Source of the DNA: Cricetomys ansorgei
Taxonomy: Eukaryota > Chordata > Mammalia > Rodentia > Nesomyidae
DNA: 64,000 bases
Assembly: GCA_026225945.1 (NCBI GenBank)
Contig: JAMJFZ010000107.1
Location: 48,126,501 to 48,190,500, forward strand
Direction of reading: 5' to 3'
A model generated the notes under the pieces. That model was not told where the DNA came from. It worked only from the letters and a program-made list of their open reading frames with translations, and made no database searches. Position numbers and translations under genes: made by a program. Below, one piece after another: positions 36,325 through 48,247 of this stretch (position 1 is its first letter; the number at the start of each line of letters is the position of its first letter).

Positions 36325-38139
36325 GGACATATGCATCTGCGAGGGTATGTGCATGAGTGCTTACAGGATTGTATGTATACACATGTGTATGTAGAAGTCA
36401 TGTAGAGAAGTCAAATGTCTTCCTCAGTTGCTCTTTATCTCAGTCAGTATTAGGACAAGGTCACTCACTGACTCTGGAGCTCTCTAATTTGCTGATTCTG
36501 TCACATACCTTATGTAACTTTGAGTATTGCATATTACTTAGCGCAAGTTATCATTATGATATAGTGATAGAAATTTGTATTAAATTTGTGGCAATTCCTT
36601 TTTCTGTACTTGTTAGATTTCTTACTTTTGGTGTTACAGAAAGTAGAATAAATGAAAGTCTTTCAAATGCTTCTTTGCAAGTTGTGAGCAATGTATAACT
36701 AAAAAGTTTTTGACTTCAGTGATGAAGGTGGATACTTAAGAAAAATGCTTTGTTTACTCAAGTTTTGAACAAAATAATAGATTATTGTGGTTATTAGAGA
36801 GGGTATAAGGCCAAATGTTGTAAGAGTGAACTGTACACTGTCAACAAATGCACTGTTTAGAAGGAAGTTTAGCAATTGTAACCCATAATTCTAACAAGAA
36901 AGAACCAAAGTCCATTTATTTCAACAAAAGAATATTGAAATATAACTATAACTTTACAAGATAAGTTAGTAGAATAATATACTGATAAATTACTAAAAAT
37001 ACATGTTTGAATATAGTATTAATTGCTTCATTTTAGAAAAACATTAAAAAATAATTCCCTGGGCTTGTTTAGATTGCTTTAAAATCTTGTCTGATCATAT
37101 ATACATAAGCTATGATACTGGCTTTAATGCTGAGTAACAGTGAAACAGCTGAGATGCACATTATATCATCTGCTATAAATAATAGTGCTTATATAACCAC
37201 ATTAGGCAAGTTAATTAGGAGTAACTCACTGGCTACATGAGCATTATTATTGACAGACATGCCTTTGTGTTCAAAATGCCAAGCTTGTTTGTGGATCTTT
37301 TTAATGGAGAATCATCCTTCAACTGTTAAATTTTTGAAAGTAAGTTTATGGGGTAAAGCAGAGTTAGAGAATATATAGATTTCTTCAAATGTTATCTATT
37401 AAACACCTTTGCAGCTTTTATCTAGCATATCTGTTTTTATTCATTGTTCAAGTTTTTGTTTTTATTTTAATAAAATATTTGTAAAATGGGTGGAAAAAAA
37501 CTTTATTCTTTAATACAAGTACTTTGAGAAACAGTGCAATAACGAACGAACTGAGCTTTACCTGTTCTAATCTTCCGTGGGATTAGTGAATGATGAAACT
37601 ACAAGTACCTGCAAAATGAAGTTCAGCTTTAAAATGAAAAGAAGTAAGAATCAAGTGTGTAGAATATATGTGTCAAGTCAAAAAATAAATACCAATGCCT
37701 TCAGAAGGCAGTAATCATAACCCCAGGATCTCTACACACCTTTTTATTAGCCTGGTTGGTTTGAGGAAAGAGGAAAAAGAAACTAAATGACTGAATTTAT
37801 GAAATAACATGGTAACAATGATGTGGAGGAGTTGGGGATTTTTGCAAAAGTGAAAAATGCATGAGAGGGAGAACCATGAAGCCAGGAAGAGAGGATTTCC
37901 AGATAAATCCTTTCCTTTCTTTTCCCTGTTTTCCTTTCACTTTGTTGAGAGCTGAGCTGAGCATATATGTCTTGTGTTCATGACTGCTAATCAGCCAGTA
38001 AGTTATCTTATTCTAATTTCTTCACAGAAACTAAGTTTCTAAAAACATTAAATTAGGTATAAAGATGGTACCAGAAAGAGCAAAGAAAGGAGGGAAGCCA
38101 GGTGTGACAAGAATAGGAACAGCTTTCATGAATCAGGAT
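36324..38139. other. Unassigned non-repetitive DNA
   Basis: No repeat recognised. 37030-37330 has well-mixed composition with several ATTA/TAAT motifs and could be a conserved non-coding element, but this cannot be shown from one sequence. Confidence 0.5.
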
Positions 38140-38775
38140 TGTAGAGGAACATTTAATCTTTTAATCCAACAGCATGGCTGCTCTAGGGTAGAAAGAATGT
38201 TAGTACATGCCTTTAGTCCCAATGTAGCACACACTTTAATCCAAAATCAGAAGGCAGTGGTGGTGCATGTCTTTAATCCTGGCACATAGGAGGCAGAAGC
38301 AGAGCTCAGAAGGAGAAGCAGAGTAGAGGCAGAGCTCAGAGTTCAGAGAAAGAAGCAAGATAGAAGCAGAATGAGGAAGAAGAGCTCAGAAAGAAGTTGA
38401 AGCAGACAAGAAGCAGAGCAGAAAGTTAGTTCAGTCAGACAACTTGAGTGCAGACAGTCCAGTTCCAAAGGAGAAGCTGAGAAGACCAGAGATAGTTCAG
38501 AATAAGCTAAGAGAGAATGCAGAGTTAGAAGCAGATGGTTTACAATTTACAGTTCAGAGTTCAGAAGACAGCTAGTCAAATTGTGCTAAATCTGCAGTAA
38601 GTCTCAGAGGCTTATTAGATTGTGTGAAGGCTGAAGCCTTCTAGGTCTGGGCTAGCATCTTAAAGATGAGATTGTACAGGGGCTGAAGCCTTCCAGGTCT
38701 AGATTCAAGATTAGATTATACAGAAGCTGAAACTCTCTAGGACTAGAGATTGAATCTAGGACATAATATTGAAGG
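38140..38775 (+). mobile_element. TG...CA LTR-like repeat, copy 2 (family A)
   Basis: Starts 'tgtagaggaacatttaatct', the same start as copy 3 at 51084, then 'ggctgctctag'. A B1-like segment follows ('ggtggtgcatgtctttaatc', 'ggaggcagaagcagagctca'; about 38255-38320), then a long purine-rich body of degenerate 'cagagctcagaa'-type repeats. After these come 'aggctgaagccttctaggtc' and 'ggggctgaagccttccaggt'. It stops before the AATAAA and terminal CA seen in copies 1 and 4. Confidence 0.78.
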
Positions 38776-39289
38776 GGAATTCACTATGTATCAAGCATAT
38801 GGGATTGTTTTATAAATGTCATTTGATATTATTAACATAATTGTCTCATGAGTTATCATACAATCGTCTCCATTTTTTCACAAAGAAACTAACTATGGAG
38901 GCTGTTCTTTGTCTCAGTTCCTTTTCCTTTTGTTATAATAAAATAATCTGACAAAAGCAATTTAAGAGAAAAAGAATGGTATCATGGCAGAGTAGTGAAG
39001 GCCATGTTGTGGTGGAAAAGCAATTGGTTATATCACATCTATGATCAGGGAACAGAAAATGATGTATGATGCCCAGTGTTCAGCCCACTTTCTCCTTTAT
39101 ATAGCTCAGGATCACTTGCCTATGGAATAGCATACCTACAGTAAATAGTCTTGCAAATTCAATTAAAGCTATCAACATAAGCCTTACAAACATTCCCAGA
39201 GACTCACTTCCTAAATGATTTTAGATTCTATTAAGTTTGACAATTAACACCAATCATCACATGAATAACAGTGTTGTTAATATGTTCAT
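38776..39289. other. Unassigned DNA
   Basis: No feature recognised. Confidence 0.5.
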
Positions 39290-39645
39290 CTGTTTTCTAA
39301 CACCACAGTAAAATACCAGAGGTTGGGAAATTCTTAGGAAAAAGAGACATAGTTATTTCACAGTTCTGTCATCTTGAGGGCTTGGCCTTGGCATAGGACC
39401 AGCTCTGACAAATCTAAGACTGATGGTGTCACTCTAGCAGGCACAATGCTAGTAGGAAGAGAACATATCACCACATAGAGCTAAGCTGGGGCCTCTTATC
39501 AGCTTACTTTCATGACAATTAGCTCAATACCTTTCCATGGACACTATCCCTAGTGATCTCCCACAAGGTTTCACATTTTAAATGCCCCACAAGCTTTACA
39601 TTGCTACACAGAGGACTAAACTTCCAACAAATGGACTTGTGGTCA
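39290..39645 (-). mobile_element. MaLR-type LTR (MLT1/ORR1-like), antisense
   Basis: 'atctgttttctaacaccaca', 'taaaataccagaggttggga' and 'tatttcacagttctgtcatc' at the left are the inverted 3' end. 'agtgatctcccacaaggttt' and 'actaaacttccaacaaatgg' at the right are the inverted 5' end. About 355 bp, normal size for the class. Confidence 0.75.
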
Positions 39646-39893
39646 ATTAAAATGATAGCCTGGGCACTTGAGTACTATTAACTATTAAGCCATTCTCTGT
39701 CAAAATGCAATAGGGTTTACATGACTTTTGATTAACAGATTTTGTTTTAGTCTCAAATGAAAATAAATACATACGTGCTTTCTGACCATGTTCTGGAGGT
39801 AATACTATGGAAGGGTATTCAAACAACTTAACAAATATTAGTTCTATACATTTTAAAGGCAGTGGAGAGATCAAAAAAAACCTCCCGAGGCAC
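39646..39893. other. Spacer between two opposed MaLR LTRs
   Basis: About 250 bp without a recognised element. Confidence 0.5.
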
Positions 39894-40320
39894 ACTGTGG
39901 TTTGGATATGGTCTGAGTGTGAGTTCAAATGTTCATATATTAGAAATGTATTTCTCTGTGGCTATGTTAGGGAAGCAGCAGATGTCCTAACAGGTGAGGC
40001 TTAATTCAAAGTAATGAAGTAATGGAGGCGTTTTCATTAGATATGGTTAATGCTAATGCTATAGAGTGACTTAGTTTCTGAGAATTTGACTTATTATAAA
40101 ATAACAAAATAGGTCTCTCTCTATTCTGTAGTTTCCTATCTCACCATATGGTCCTTATTGCCTGTACTCCTACCCTGAGTATTTATCGGCCAGGGTACCA
40201 TCAGCACAGCCAAAAGAAACTAATGCTACATTCTCGATCCTCTATAACTATGAACTTGATAAACTTCTTCCACACATATTACCTGGACATAATTACTTTG
40301 TAATATCAATAGAAAATATA
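39894..40320 (+). mobile_element. MaLR-type LTR, sense
   Basis: Begins 'ctgtggtttggatatggtct', a typical MaLR LTR start. Later 'aggcttaattcaaagtaatg' and 'gatcctctataactatgaac' lead into 'ttgataaacttcttccacac' (degenerate AATAAA region) and 'attacctggacataattac'. Diverged. Confidence 0.7.
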
Positions 40321-40791
40321 TTAAATTGTGAAAAATATGTCTTGAAAAATTAGTGATATTTTTATTAAACAATACACTGAATATATTATTAGTTAAATTC
40401 CATAAATTCTAGTTATTATCTTTAGATGAATTTCTTCTTCAGTAAAAGATATAGAAGTGACGGAAACCCAGTAGCTTTCCTGAAGAGTGGCCATTCATGC
40501 CGGAGATGGGATGTATAATACAACAGAGGCTAGATTGTGTTGAGCTTCCAATATAAGAGGCTGAAGACTATGGCCAGCTTCTGACCTAGGAAACATAAAC
40601 AGTGGATCACAATGTTCTTTCCTTGTGAGTTCTGACTGGACATCAAGGATTGGCTCATGAAATGTCATAACTGTCTATGACATATAGTTAATACAAGTGA
40701 TAACCTTCATTTTCTGTTTATATTTTGGGGAGCCACAAACAAGCATTTTTTTCTTAGTTGTCTATTTTAAAGGAGTTATTGTATATATTCA

Positions 40792-40793
<2 letters not shown>
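40321..40793. other. Unassigned DNA
   Basis: No feature recognised. Confidence 0.5.

Positions 40794-40828
<35 letters not shown>
40794..40828. repeat. (GT)n microsatellite
   Basis: About 17 perfect GT units. The sequence to its right (to about 40925) may be a very diverged antisense B3-type SINE whose tail gave rise to the repeat. Confidence 0.97.
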
Positions 40829-42365
40829 ATGCCAATGCAAAGACAGAAGACAGAATAGGGAGACAGGGAGTAGAATCTTCTGAAGTTCCAGGCTAGTAGA
40901 TAAAATACCAGCTGCCTTCACTGTTTGTCAGAGACATTACAGCAACAGGAAGTGTTTCTTAAATGTCTTTCTCCTTATTTGAGCACTCTCAGTTTAGCTT
41001 GGTTTTTGAACTCTGGCAAGAAAAATGCTTCAAGGATAGCAAAGAGATGATGATGATAGCTTTTGTTAAACCTGTTTTGGTAAGTAATGCTAATCCCAAA
41101 ATTGAAAAAAAGAAGCATAAACAAGGAAATTTTGTTTTATATTTCGTTTCATTTTCAACTTGTGCAACTTATTAATAGAGAATGATCTAAATTTTGATTA
41201 TCTGCCTTGCTGCTTTCTCTGCCTTAGTCCCTTAGCTAGATGCAAATGTTTATTCCTTACAAAAAAGCATAAAATATGGATTATGTAACAGAGTGTCAAG
41301 TCATTACAGGCAATGCATTACATCTCCTAATTTTTAAGGCATTACTTGGTTGCTGCGAGGAGAAAATTATATTCAGATGAGTGTAAGCTCATGTCGAATG
41401 AATAATTATATCTGTAGATTTTAATATATTGACTAGAGAACATGCAAAACACATTTTTAAAGCAAGACCCTTTAGCTATGGTTTCGTTGAAGAATATAAT
41501 CTAAAAACAAAATCTATTGCCCTTGTCATGCTACTCTGAAGGCTAATAACTATAGCTTTATTGGAAATACTAGGACACATTTGTGTCCCCATTGCTGAAG
41601 TGTGGTCACTGAAATGCAACAGAGAGAATCACAAATGAGCACCCACAGACCCGGCAGGCTGCCAGCCTCAACTTTGAATTACTCATTTTGTAGATGATGT
41701 GAGTTCTTTGTTTTGCTTTCTATAAGGTTTCATATAAACATCATGCCCCTCAGAGGGAAGAAGCAATAGCTATTTTCTATGGCCAACTCCATGGTAGGGT
41801 TTGATGAAGCAGTAGTTTACAGATATGACACAAATGAGACTTCTGTTATTTGTGGGTTTCGATCATCTCCTCCATTCTGCAATGATGTGAGATGACTGGG
41901 CTTAGCTCATAATATGCAGAGTGCTATTCTACTCAAATTTAAATAAAATTCACCGTGGAAAAAGCAACAGCCATCTGTCATGCTTATGGAATTTGGATCT
42001 TTCTGACCAGTCCTTTATAAAACATGCATGAAAATTTAGAAAACTAGTTAATTCTGTTTATTAAAAATAAATTGATTTTGACAGGATTATATACATTAAA
42101 TTCTTAATCTAAAATTGGCAGTTATTTTTCTCCAGATTATGATGTTTCTAATTTTAGATAGCATTTTCTATTTATACTGATACTTCTCCAAATTATGCAC
42201 CATCAAGCTCCATTCTTCCTAGACTTCCTGTCATATAATGGAAATGAGCTCCTTGAGACATATGTAAATATGATACCAGCACCTAGAGTATGATGTAATT
42301 GTCTCCTAGAAATGTGTCTGTCTGAGGAGTGAGAAACTACAAGAAAGAACAATAGACAAGTGGGA
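40829..42365. other. Unassigned, apparently single-copy DNA
   Basis: After about 40930 no repeat is recognisable for roughly 1.4 kb, the cleanest such stretch between repeat clusters. 41560-42060 has mixed composition and short palindromic and E-box-like motifs. Non-coding; conservation unknown. Confidence 0.5.
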
Positions 42366-42600
42366 GACAGGAGTGCTCAGCCACTGAGAGCACAGCTTTA
42401 AGACTCATGTCTATGTAGAAGTACTAAGACTTCTTAGTACAGGATTTCTGACTGTGGATGAGAATCCCTGAAACAGAGCCTAGTGACTTGAATTTTATCC
42501 TGGGAGCCCACATGTCAAAAGGTGAAATCCAACTGCTGAAGGTGATTGCTTAGTCTTTACAAATCCCAACACATGCACATGCACACACAAACACATGCTC
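42366..42600 (+). mobile_element. B3/B4-type SINE remnant
   Basis: 'gtgctcagccactgagagca' resembles the tRNA-derived head. 'gagcctagtgacttgaattt' and 'cctgggagcccacatg' match the B3 mid-section. 'caacacatgcacatgcacac' is the usual CA-rich 3' part. Diverged. Confidence 0.6.
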
Positions 42601-42616
42601 ATAGACATTTACATCT

Positions 42617-42810
42617 TGCTATTGATGAGATGGCTCAACAGATAAAGACACTTACTGCACCAACATGTGGACCTCAGTTCCAACACCAGAACCACACCAC
42701 ACCTCTGCCATGACATGTGAACACCTGCTCTCACACATATAAATCACACACACACACACACACACACATGTGCACACAAAATAGAGTAAAGCTAAAATTA
42801 AAATATGACC
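42617..42810 (+). mobile_element. B3-type (tRNA-derived) SINE with CA tail
   Basis: 'gatgagatggctcaacagat' and 'aaagacacttactgcaccaa' form the A-box region; 'ggacctcagttccaacacca' covers the B-box region. The tail contains a (CA)n run at 42745-42769 and an A-rich end. Confidence 0.82.
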
Positions 42811-43249
42811 AATACATTGTTATTTAAGCAAAGGAAAAAACAAGATACCAGAGTTTTTCATTTTATCCTGTATGAGTTCAGTATCTATCAAAGTATGAGG
42901 TTAAAAATAATTATTATTCAGTAAACAGTTAAAAAATATAGCTTGAAAATATTGAGCAATTTAAAATTTTAAATAAAATAACCTTTAAACGCAGATTTAC
43001 AATTATCTAATTAATAACAAGTATCAATTCAACCGTATATAGTACTTCACAGTATTAGGAAGTGATATATTAAAACATCATTAAACAGAATGACTTGGCT
43101 CAGCATTCAGAGATTGATGATAAACCTCTGTAATTTAAGCAACAGCTTAAGTCATTTAATGCTCAATTAGGAAAAAGTTTAATTAAACTTGAGAATAAGT
43201 TTTTAAATGCTTGAAATATAATTCCTAATAATGAAGAAATAGAGCAAGT
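42811..43249. other. Unassigned AT-rich DNA
   Basis: Very AT-rich; possibly upstream diverged L1 ORF2 sequence of the element that becomes recognisable at 43250. Confidence 0.45.
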
Positions 43250-44790
43250 GAAACACATAACCAGAAATAATTTTGAAAGGAGAAGTCACCTGTTCACAGA
43301 TGACATGGTACTATATTGATGGCTCACTAGACTTCAGCAGTAAGTTTCTCTAAAGTTGCAAGATGTAAAATAAATAGCTTTTGGAGTAGAAAGATTTTTC
43401 AGTGGTTAAAGAATATGCTGCTGAGACAGACAACCTAAGTTCAGTTCACAGTACCCAAGTAGGTTGGCTGGCTCACAATGAACTCTAACACCAGCTTCAG
43501 GGAATCTGATTTTGGATTCTGTGTGTACTTGCACTCACACAGGAACACATGCTGACCCCCCACAATATACATACAATTAAAAACAAAATAAATATGTTTT
43601 AAAATATCAAATTTTATATATGCTAATGACAAATTTTCTGAGAAAGACATTAGGAAAAATATCATATGCATAATAGCCTTAAAAACAGTAAGTCTAACCA
43701 AGGAAGTGAAAGACCTCTATCGTGAAAACATTAAGCCTCTGATAAAAGAAATCAAGGAAGACACTAGATGTTGGAGAGACCTTTTATGCTCTTGAGTTGG
43801 CAGAACCAGTATTGTAAAAATGGCTGTGTTATAAATGACCTCACAGATTCAGTGAAATCCCCTTAAGAATTCCAATGGCACTCCACTAGAAAAGAGAATC
43901 CAGAAATTCATAGAACACAAAAGACCATGAATACCCAAAATAATTCTATAAAGAGAGAACACAAATGGAGGTGTCACAATTATCAATCACAAATCATTTG
44001 ACAGAACTATAAACAAACAAATAAGCAAACAAACAAACAAAAACAAAGAATGCATTTAACCACTACAATACAGATCTGTCAATCAATGGAACAGAATAGA
44101 GGACCTTGGTGTAAAAACCCACTCAGCTATGATCACATAATTTTTGACAAGGATGTCAGAAACAAACAGTGGAAAAAAATCTTATTCAATAAATGGTACT
44201 AGATGAAGAATTATACATCTAACTGCAGAAGGGTGAGTCCACATTTTCTCCCTACACAAAAATGAATTCAAAGTGGTGGAACTGCTAGGTGCAAGCAAAC
44301 AGTGAATATGCTTCAGTGTACATACAAGTAGAAGAACTTTTAAACTGAACTCTAATAATTGAAGAAACAATAACTGGGATTAGATATAATTAAAATGTTT
44401 CTTTATAGCTTTTCCAAGAATAAACAAACTGTCCACCAAATAGGAGAAAATCTTTGCCATATGTGCATATAAAATTTGTAAAGAACTTCAAAAATGTAAG
44501 GCAAAAAAGCTAACCTGCCAGTGAATGAATGAGCTAATCAAATAAACATCTATTTATCAAAAGAAGAGACACAAATGGCTAAAAAGTATTTTATTTAATT
44601 TTCAGCATCTATGCCATCAGGAAAATGTAAAATAAAACTGCTTTGAGGGACCACTTCACCCCAGTCAGAATAGCTATCATCAAGAAGACTGATGACAACA
44701 AACAGTCAAACATTATCTAGCTATAGGTGTATCATATTCTGAGACGCTGAGGTACATGCAATTCAATAACAACTACTAGTTAAGGACAAT
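43250..44790 (+). mobile_element. L1 ORF2 remnant, sense, interrupted by a SINE
   Basis: 43260-43380 includes the reverse-transcriptase active-site region ('ctgttcacagatgacatggt'), broken by stops. After the SINE it continues with 'aaccaaggaagtgaaagacc', 'tctatcgtgaaaacattaag', 'aagaattccaatggcactcc', 'caatggaacagaatagagga', 'ccttggtgtaaaaacccact' and 'aggagaaaatctttgccata', ending with 'ccatcaggaaaatgtaaaat'. Heavily mutated, no functional ORF. Confidence 0.92.
43382..43612 (+). mobile_element. B3/RSINE-type SINE inserted in L1
   Basis: 'gtagaaagatttttcagtgg', 'ttaaagaatatgctgctgag', 'aacctaagttcagttcacag', 'gctcacaatgaactctaaca' and 'tgtgtgtacttgcactcaca' match a tRNA-derived SINE, with A-rich tail 'aacaaaataaatatg'. 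It splits L1 ORF2, whose sequence resumes directly after. Confidence 0.85.
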
Positions 44791-44799
44791 GCATATAAT

Positions 44800-45118
44800 A
44801 ACTATGTTTTCTATTGTTATGAAGAAACACCATAACTAGGTCAATTTATAGAAGCAAGGGTTTGTTTGGGGTTTATAACTCCCAGGCATAGTAGACCGTC
44901 ACCATTTCTGTGGGTAAGCAGGAGCAGCTGAGAGCTCAGATCATTAACTACAAGAAGAAACAGACAGTGAACAAGAAATGACAAGTCTTTTGAAACCTCA
45001 AAACACACTCCCTCCAGCTTAGCACACTTCCTAAGCCTCCCAAAACAGCCAGCAACTTTGGAACAATTATTGAAATGTCCATACTGTGCAGGAAATCCCA
45101 TTCAGACCACTAGAGATG
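44800..45118 (-). mobile_element. MaLR/ORR1-type LTR, antisense
   Basis: On + it begins 'ttttctattgttatgaagaa' and 'acaccataactaggtcaatt', then 'gggtttgtttggggtttata' and 'agcaggagcagctgagagct'. 'cttttgaaacctcaaaacac' and 'actccctccagcttagcaca' follow near the right end. This is the inverted layout of a rodent ORR1-class LTR. Confidence 0.8.
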
Positions 45119-45239
45119 ACCAGAAACTAAAGTAGGTACTATTCAAAAAGAAGAAACAAACTCTTTTATGTTGCAATATTTTAAATTGAATTATAGCAAT
45201 ATTTAGTCCATATTGCTTGTTTAGCAGCTTACAAATTAT

Positions 45240-45695
45240 CTCTATTTTTGATTCTAAATTTTCCTCCAGCAGCAGATAGGAACAGATGCAGTGCTCACAT
45301 AGACTGAAGCAGCAAGCACAGGGCCTACATGGGTCTACACCAGGTCCTCTGTGTATATATAACAGCTATTAACTTAGTTTTCTATGCGACTTATGACTGA
45401 GAATGAGTGGGTCTCTGACTCTTGTGCCTGATCTTGGGACTCTTTTCCATCTGTTGGGTAGCTGAATCCAACTTCAATATGATAGTTTTTGCTTCATCTT
45501 AATATATTTTATTTGATCATTTTTGGCTGTTATCTCTTAGAAGCCTGCTCTTTTCCAATGAGTGAGAGAAAGGGAGTGGCTTCAGAAAGGAGAGGAAGAG
45601 AAGAGGTACTAGAAGGAGGAGAGAGGGTAAACAATAATTTGGATATATTGTATGAGAAAAAAATCTATTTTCAATAAAAGAAAAAAAAGCTAAAA
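45240..45695 (+). mobile_element. L1 Lx-type 3' UTR, sense
   Basis: 'cctccagcagcagataggaa', 'actgaagcagcaagcacagg', 'gcctacatgggtctacacca', 'ggtcctctgtgtatatata', then 'cttgggactcttttccatct' and 'gttgggtagctgaatccaac'. It ends with a purine-rich tract and A-rich tail near 45690. Same strand and order as the ORF2 remnant at 43250-44790, so probably its 3' end, separated by the LTR. Confidence 0.9.
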
Positions 45696-46675
45696 ATTAA
45701 AATAGAAAACAATAAAATGAAATTGACTCTAAGATGTTATATTATACAAAATCAATCTCTTTTTCTTCTAAAGTCATTTACATTTTAACTTCAAGAAGGA
45801 AGTCATGGGATTTAATCAATCCATTGCAAAAAAAAAAAAGAGTAAAACATGTTTATTTTCTTCTTATCACTCAGTCTGTCTATATAAAAAGTATTTCAAA
45901 TTAATTTATTTTGTCCTTTGTGCTTAAAGATTGTTTGAATTGAAAAGTTTCTAATACTCTAAAGGCTAATACATTTATATATTCTTGCATTAATTTATTC
46001 TATCCAGTAAGTATGTATTGATAATTTATTATATGTCTGAAACTAACGGCCTGTAAAGGTGAATGATATATAATCCAAAGCCTAGTATGATCATAATAAA
46101 ATGGAAATATATTCACATTAAACTTATAGAAGTGAGAATTGTGATTTTATACTGCTATATAAAGCTATCACATATTTTCCAATACCAAAATCTAGAAACA
46201 GTAGAAATAATATTTCAAAATTATCATAATAACATACAATAGCAATATTAATAAACTACACATGTACACACATGCTTAGTTAAGATGTATAAGAGTATTC
46301 AAAGTGACAAATAATTTAGCCCTATACTATCTCAAAGAGTTTATACTCTTAAGTGTAAAGATCACAATACCTTAAAATGTAAAACACAACTGTTTTATAG
46401 AAAAGGAAACATGAAAAAAAAACATGAAAAAACTACAAGGCCCTTAAAGGAAAGGATCATAAACATTAACGTATGTAAAGTATCTCAAAAACAACTTTAG
46501 AATTAAAATTCTAACATTGTCTATAACATCTAAAAATGAGATAAAAATGATACCACCCATTTCAGGAAATAGCTAAAATACCTACCCTAAATTAACAAAT
46601 ATAAATATAAACAGAGTATTGTCATGCTGCTATGAGGTCTGAATAGTATCAAAGTATGCAGTATGTAAGTGTATG
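45696..46675. other. Unassigned A-rich DNA
   Basis: Very A/T-rich; nothing recognised. Confidence 0.5.
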
Positions 46676-46985
46676 TTCGGCTCCTCCGGAGAAGCACCAA
46701 CAAAATGAGATAAGACAGATGCTAGATAGGTAGGTAGGTAGATAGATAGTAGATGTGTGGGAACACAGAGAATAGCAAGTCCAAAACTGGCAAAACTACT
46801 GTCCTAGTCAAATCCAAACACAGGAAGCTACTATAGATTCAGAAAAATACTAAATCTCAATTTGAAGTTCCTCTTATTGTGCGAATAAATTCCCTCTTAA
46901 TGTGTGAGGTCAGTCTTCTGTTTTGTCCCTGGCCTCCAAGAGGTGTGGAAGGCACAGCTTACAGAAAGCATTAGAAGAACCAGAA
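46676..46985 (-). mobile_element. Possible ancient mammalian LTR remnant, antisense
   Basis: 'ctcctccggagaagcaccaa' and 'atagcaagtccaaaactggc' resemble one end of an old mammalian repeat read in reverse. A (TAGG)n(TAGA)n tract at 46724-46752 interrupts it. Weak match. Confidence 0.35.
46724..46752. repeat. (TAGG)n(TAGA)n tetranucleotide tract
   Basis: A short run of TAGG units followed by TAGA units. Confidence 0.95.
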
Positions 46986-47289
46986 ATTTTTAAACATGCA
47001 GGCTTTTTTCTTCAGGGAAAGGAAATGACTGATACTTGTTCACTGGAAGGCTGGAGTGGATGTTGTTTAATATTCTGGTGAACTTTGGCTATTCTATGGA
47101 GTCAGAGTTCACCTGGATCCCCAGAAATCCTGAGCATTGTTTAGACTCTAATCCTGAGCTTTGTCTCTCAGTAAATAGAAGCTATCTTTATGAAAGAGGG
47201 CCCATGTACTTTTATTCTCATCCCATAGAACCAACCTTATACTTACTTCAAATATTTCTTCCCTAGACCTTTACTCCGAACACAGTTTC
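46986..47289. other. Unassigned DNA
   Basis: A 76-codon open frame (47036-47266) without recognisable domain; not called as a gene. Confidence 0.5.
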
Positions 47290-47545
47290 TCTGTCACCAA
47301 GAGCCCATTCTTACGGTAAAGGTCCTGGGTGCTTAGCTAAGGAGATGTAGTTTGCAAGGGAGTTTCTATGCCTAAAAATTTGTTGTGATATTTATCACAT
47401 GGAAACCTTTTTCCAAGGTTTCACTTTGTTTAAAAGTGTAAGAAAAATAAACTGGCTAAAGTGATGCTGACCTGAGTTTTATTCATAACCTCACTCAGAT
47501 CATTTCTCTGCCACCATCATGCTTGCAGGGACCTCCTACAAAGTG
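47290..47545 (+). mobile_element. Possible LTR fragment, sense
   Basis: 'gtaagaaaaataaactggct' is a poly(A)-signal-like site followed by 'ctgagttttattcataacct', 'cactcagatcatttctctgc' and 'cttgcagggacctcctacaa', resembling an LTR R/U5 end. The promoter part is not recognised and no target duplication was seen. Confidence 0.45.
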
Positions 47546-47936
47546 GCTGGAAGACATATCCACAGTATGGCAGGATAATCTTCTTAATGCAAATCTTCTT
47601 AATTTATACATTTAAGTGTCAGTTGCACACAAACTTTTCTGATAAAATTAGAGTGATGTCTGATTAAATACATGCTTGCTCATACAAACCTATCAGGTAG
47701 ACACACAAAATTAGTCATCACAGGACAGTGAAGTTATTTCATCAGTGGAATTATTTTGGATTGTGATACTATTACTATCACAATTTTTCTGCCTATTATA
47801 TCTTCATTGGGTGCTGTTCTGCTAACATCTAAATAGATGAATTAGGTAGCAGTGCATTTGAAAAGAATGATGGGTTTTTTTGTTTGTTTTAAATCAGTCA
47901 CGAATGTGATATGCATCATGTTCTTTCATTACTGTT

Positions 47937-48247
47937 TGTAGTTGTATGCTGCTGGGTGGGCTCACCAAAGACAACAAGAAGGCATTTTCATACGTGGAAG
48001 CCCTGCCAGACCTAGGCAGAGGGAACCACCATCCTGGCAAGTTCATACTGGACAGTGGAACCCCAAGCATCTGAGCTCGGGTGTTTTTATTGATTTAGAA
48101 CTCCTGATATCACATGCAGATCATTAGCAACTAAACATCCCCCACAGAAATCCAACACCTGCAAACAATACAGAATGCCAAGACCTAGGCTAGCCCCTCA
48201 CCTAACAGTGCATAAAAACATTTTAAACATAGCTAAAAATAAATTTC
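47937..48247 (-). mobile_element. LTR of family B (3' LTR of a short element)
   Basis: Matches the repeat at 49476-49795 across its length: 'gccctgccagacctaggcag', 'agagggaaccaccatcctgg', 'gcatctgagctcgggtgttt', 'catcccccacagaaatccaa' and 'gccaagacctaggctagccc'. On minus it has 'caataaaaacacc' as poly(A) signal and ends with 'caactaca' at 47937. Order and strand make it the 3' LTR. Confidence 0.85.
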
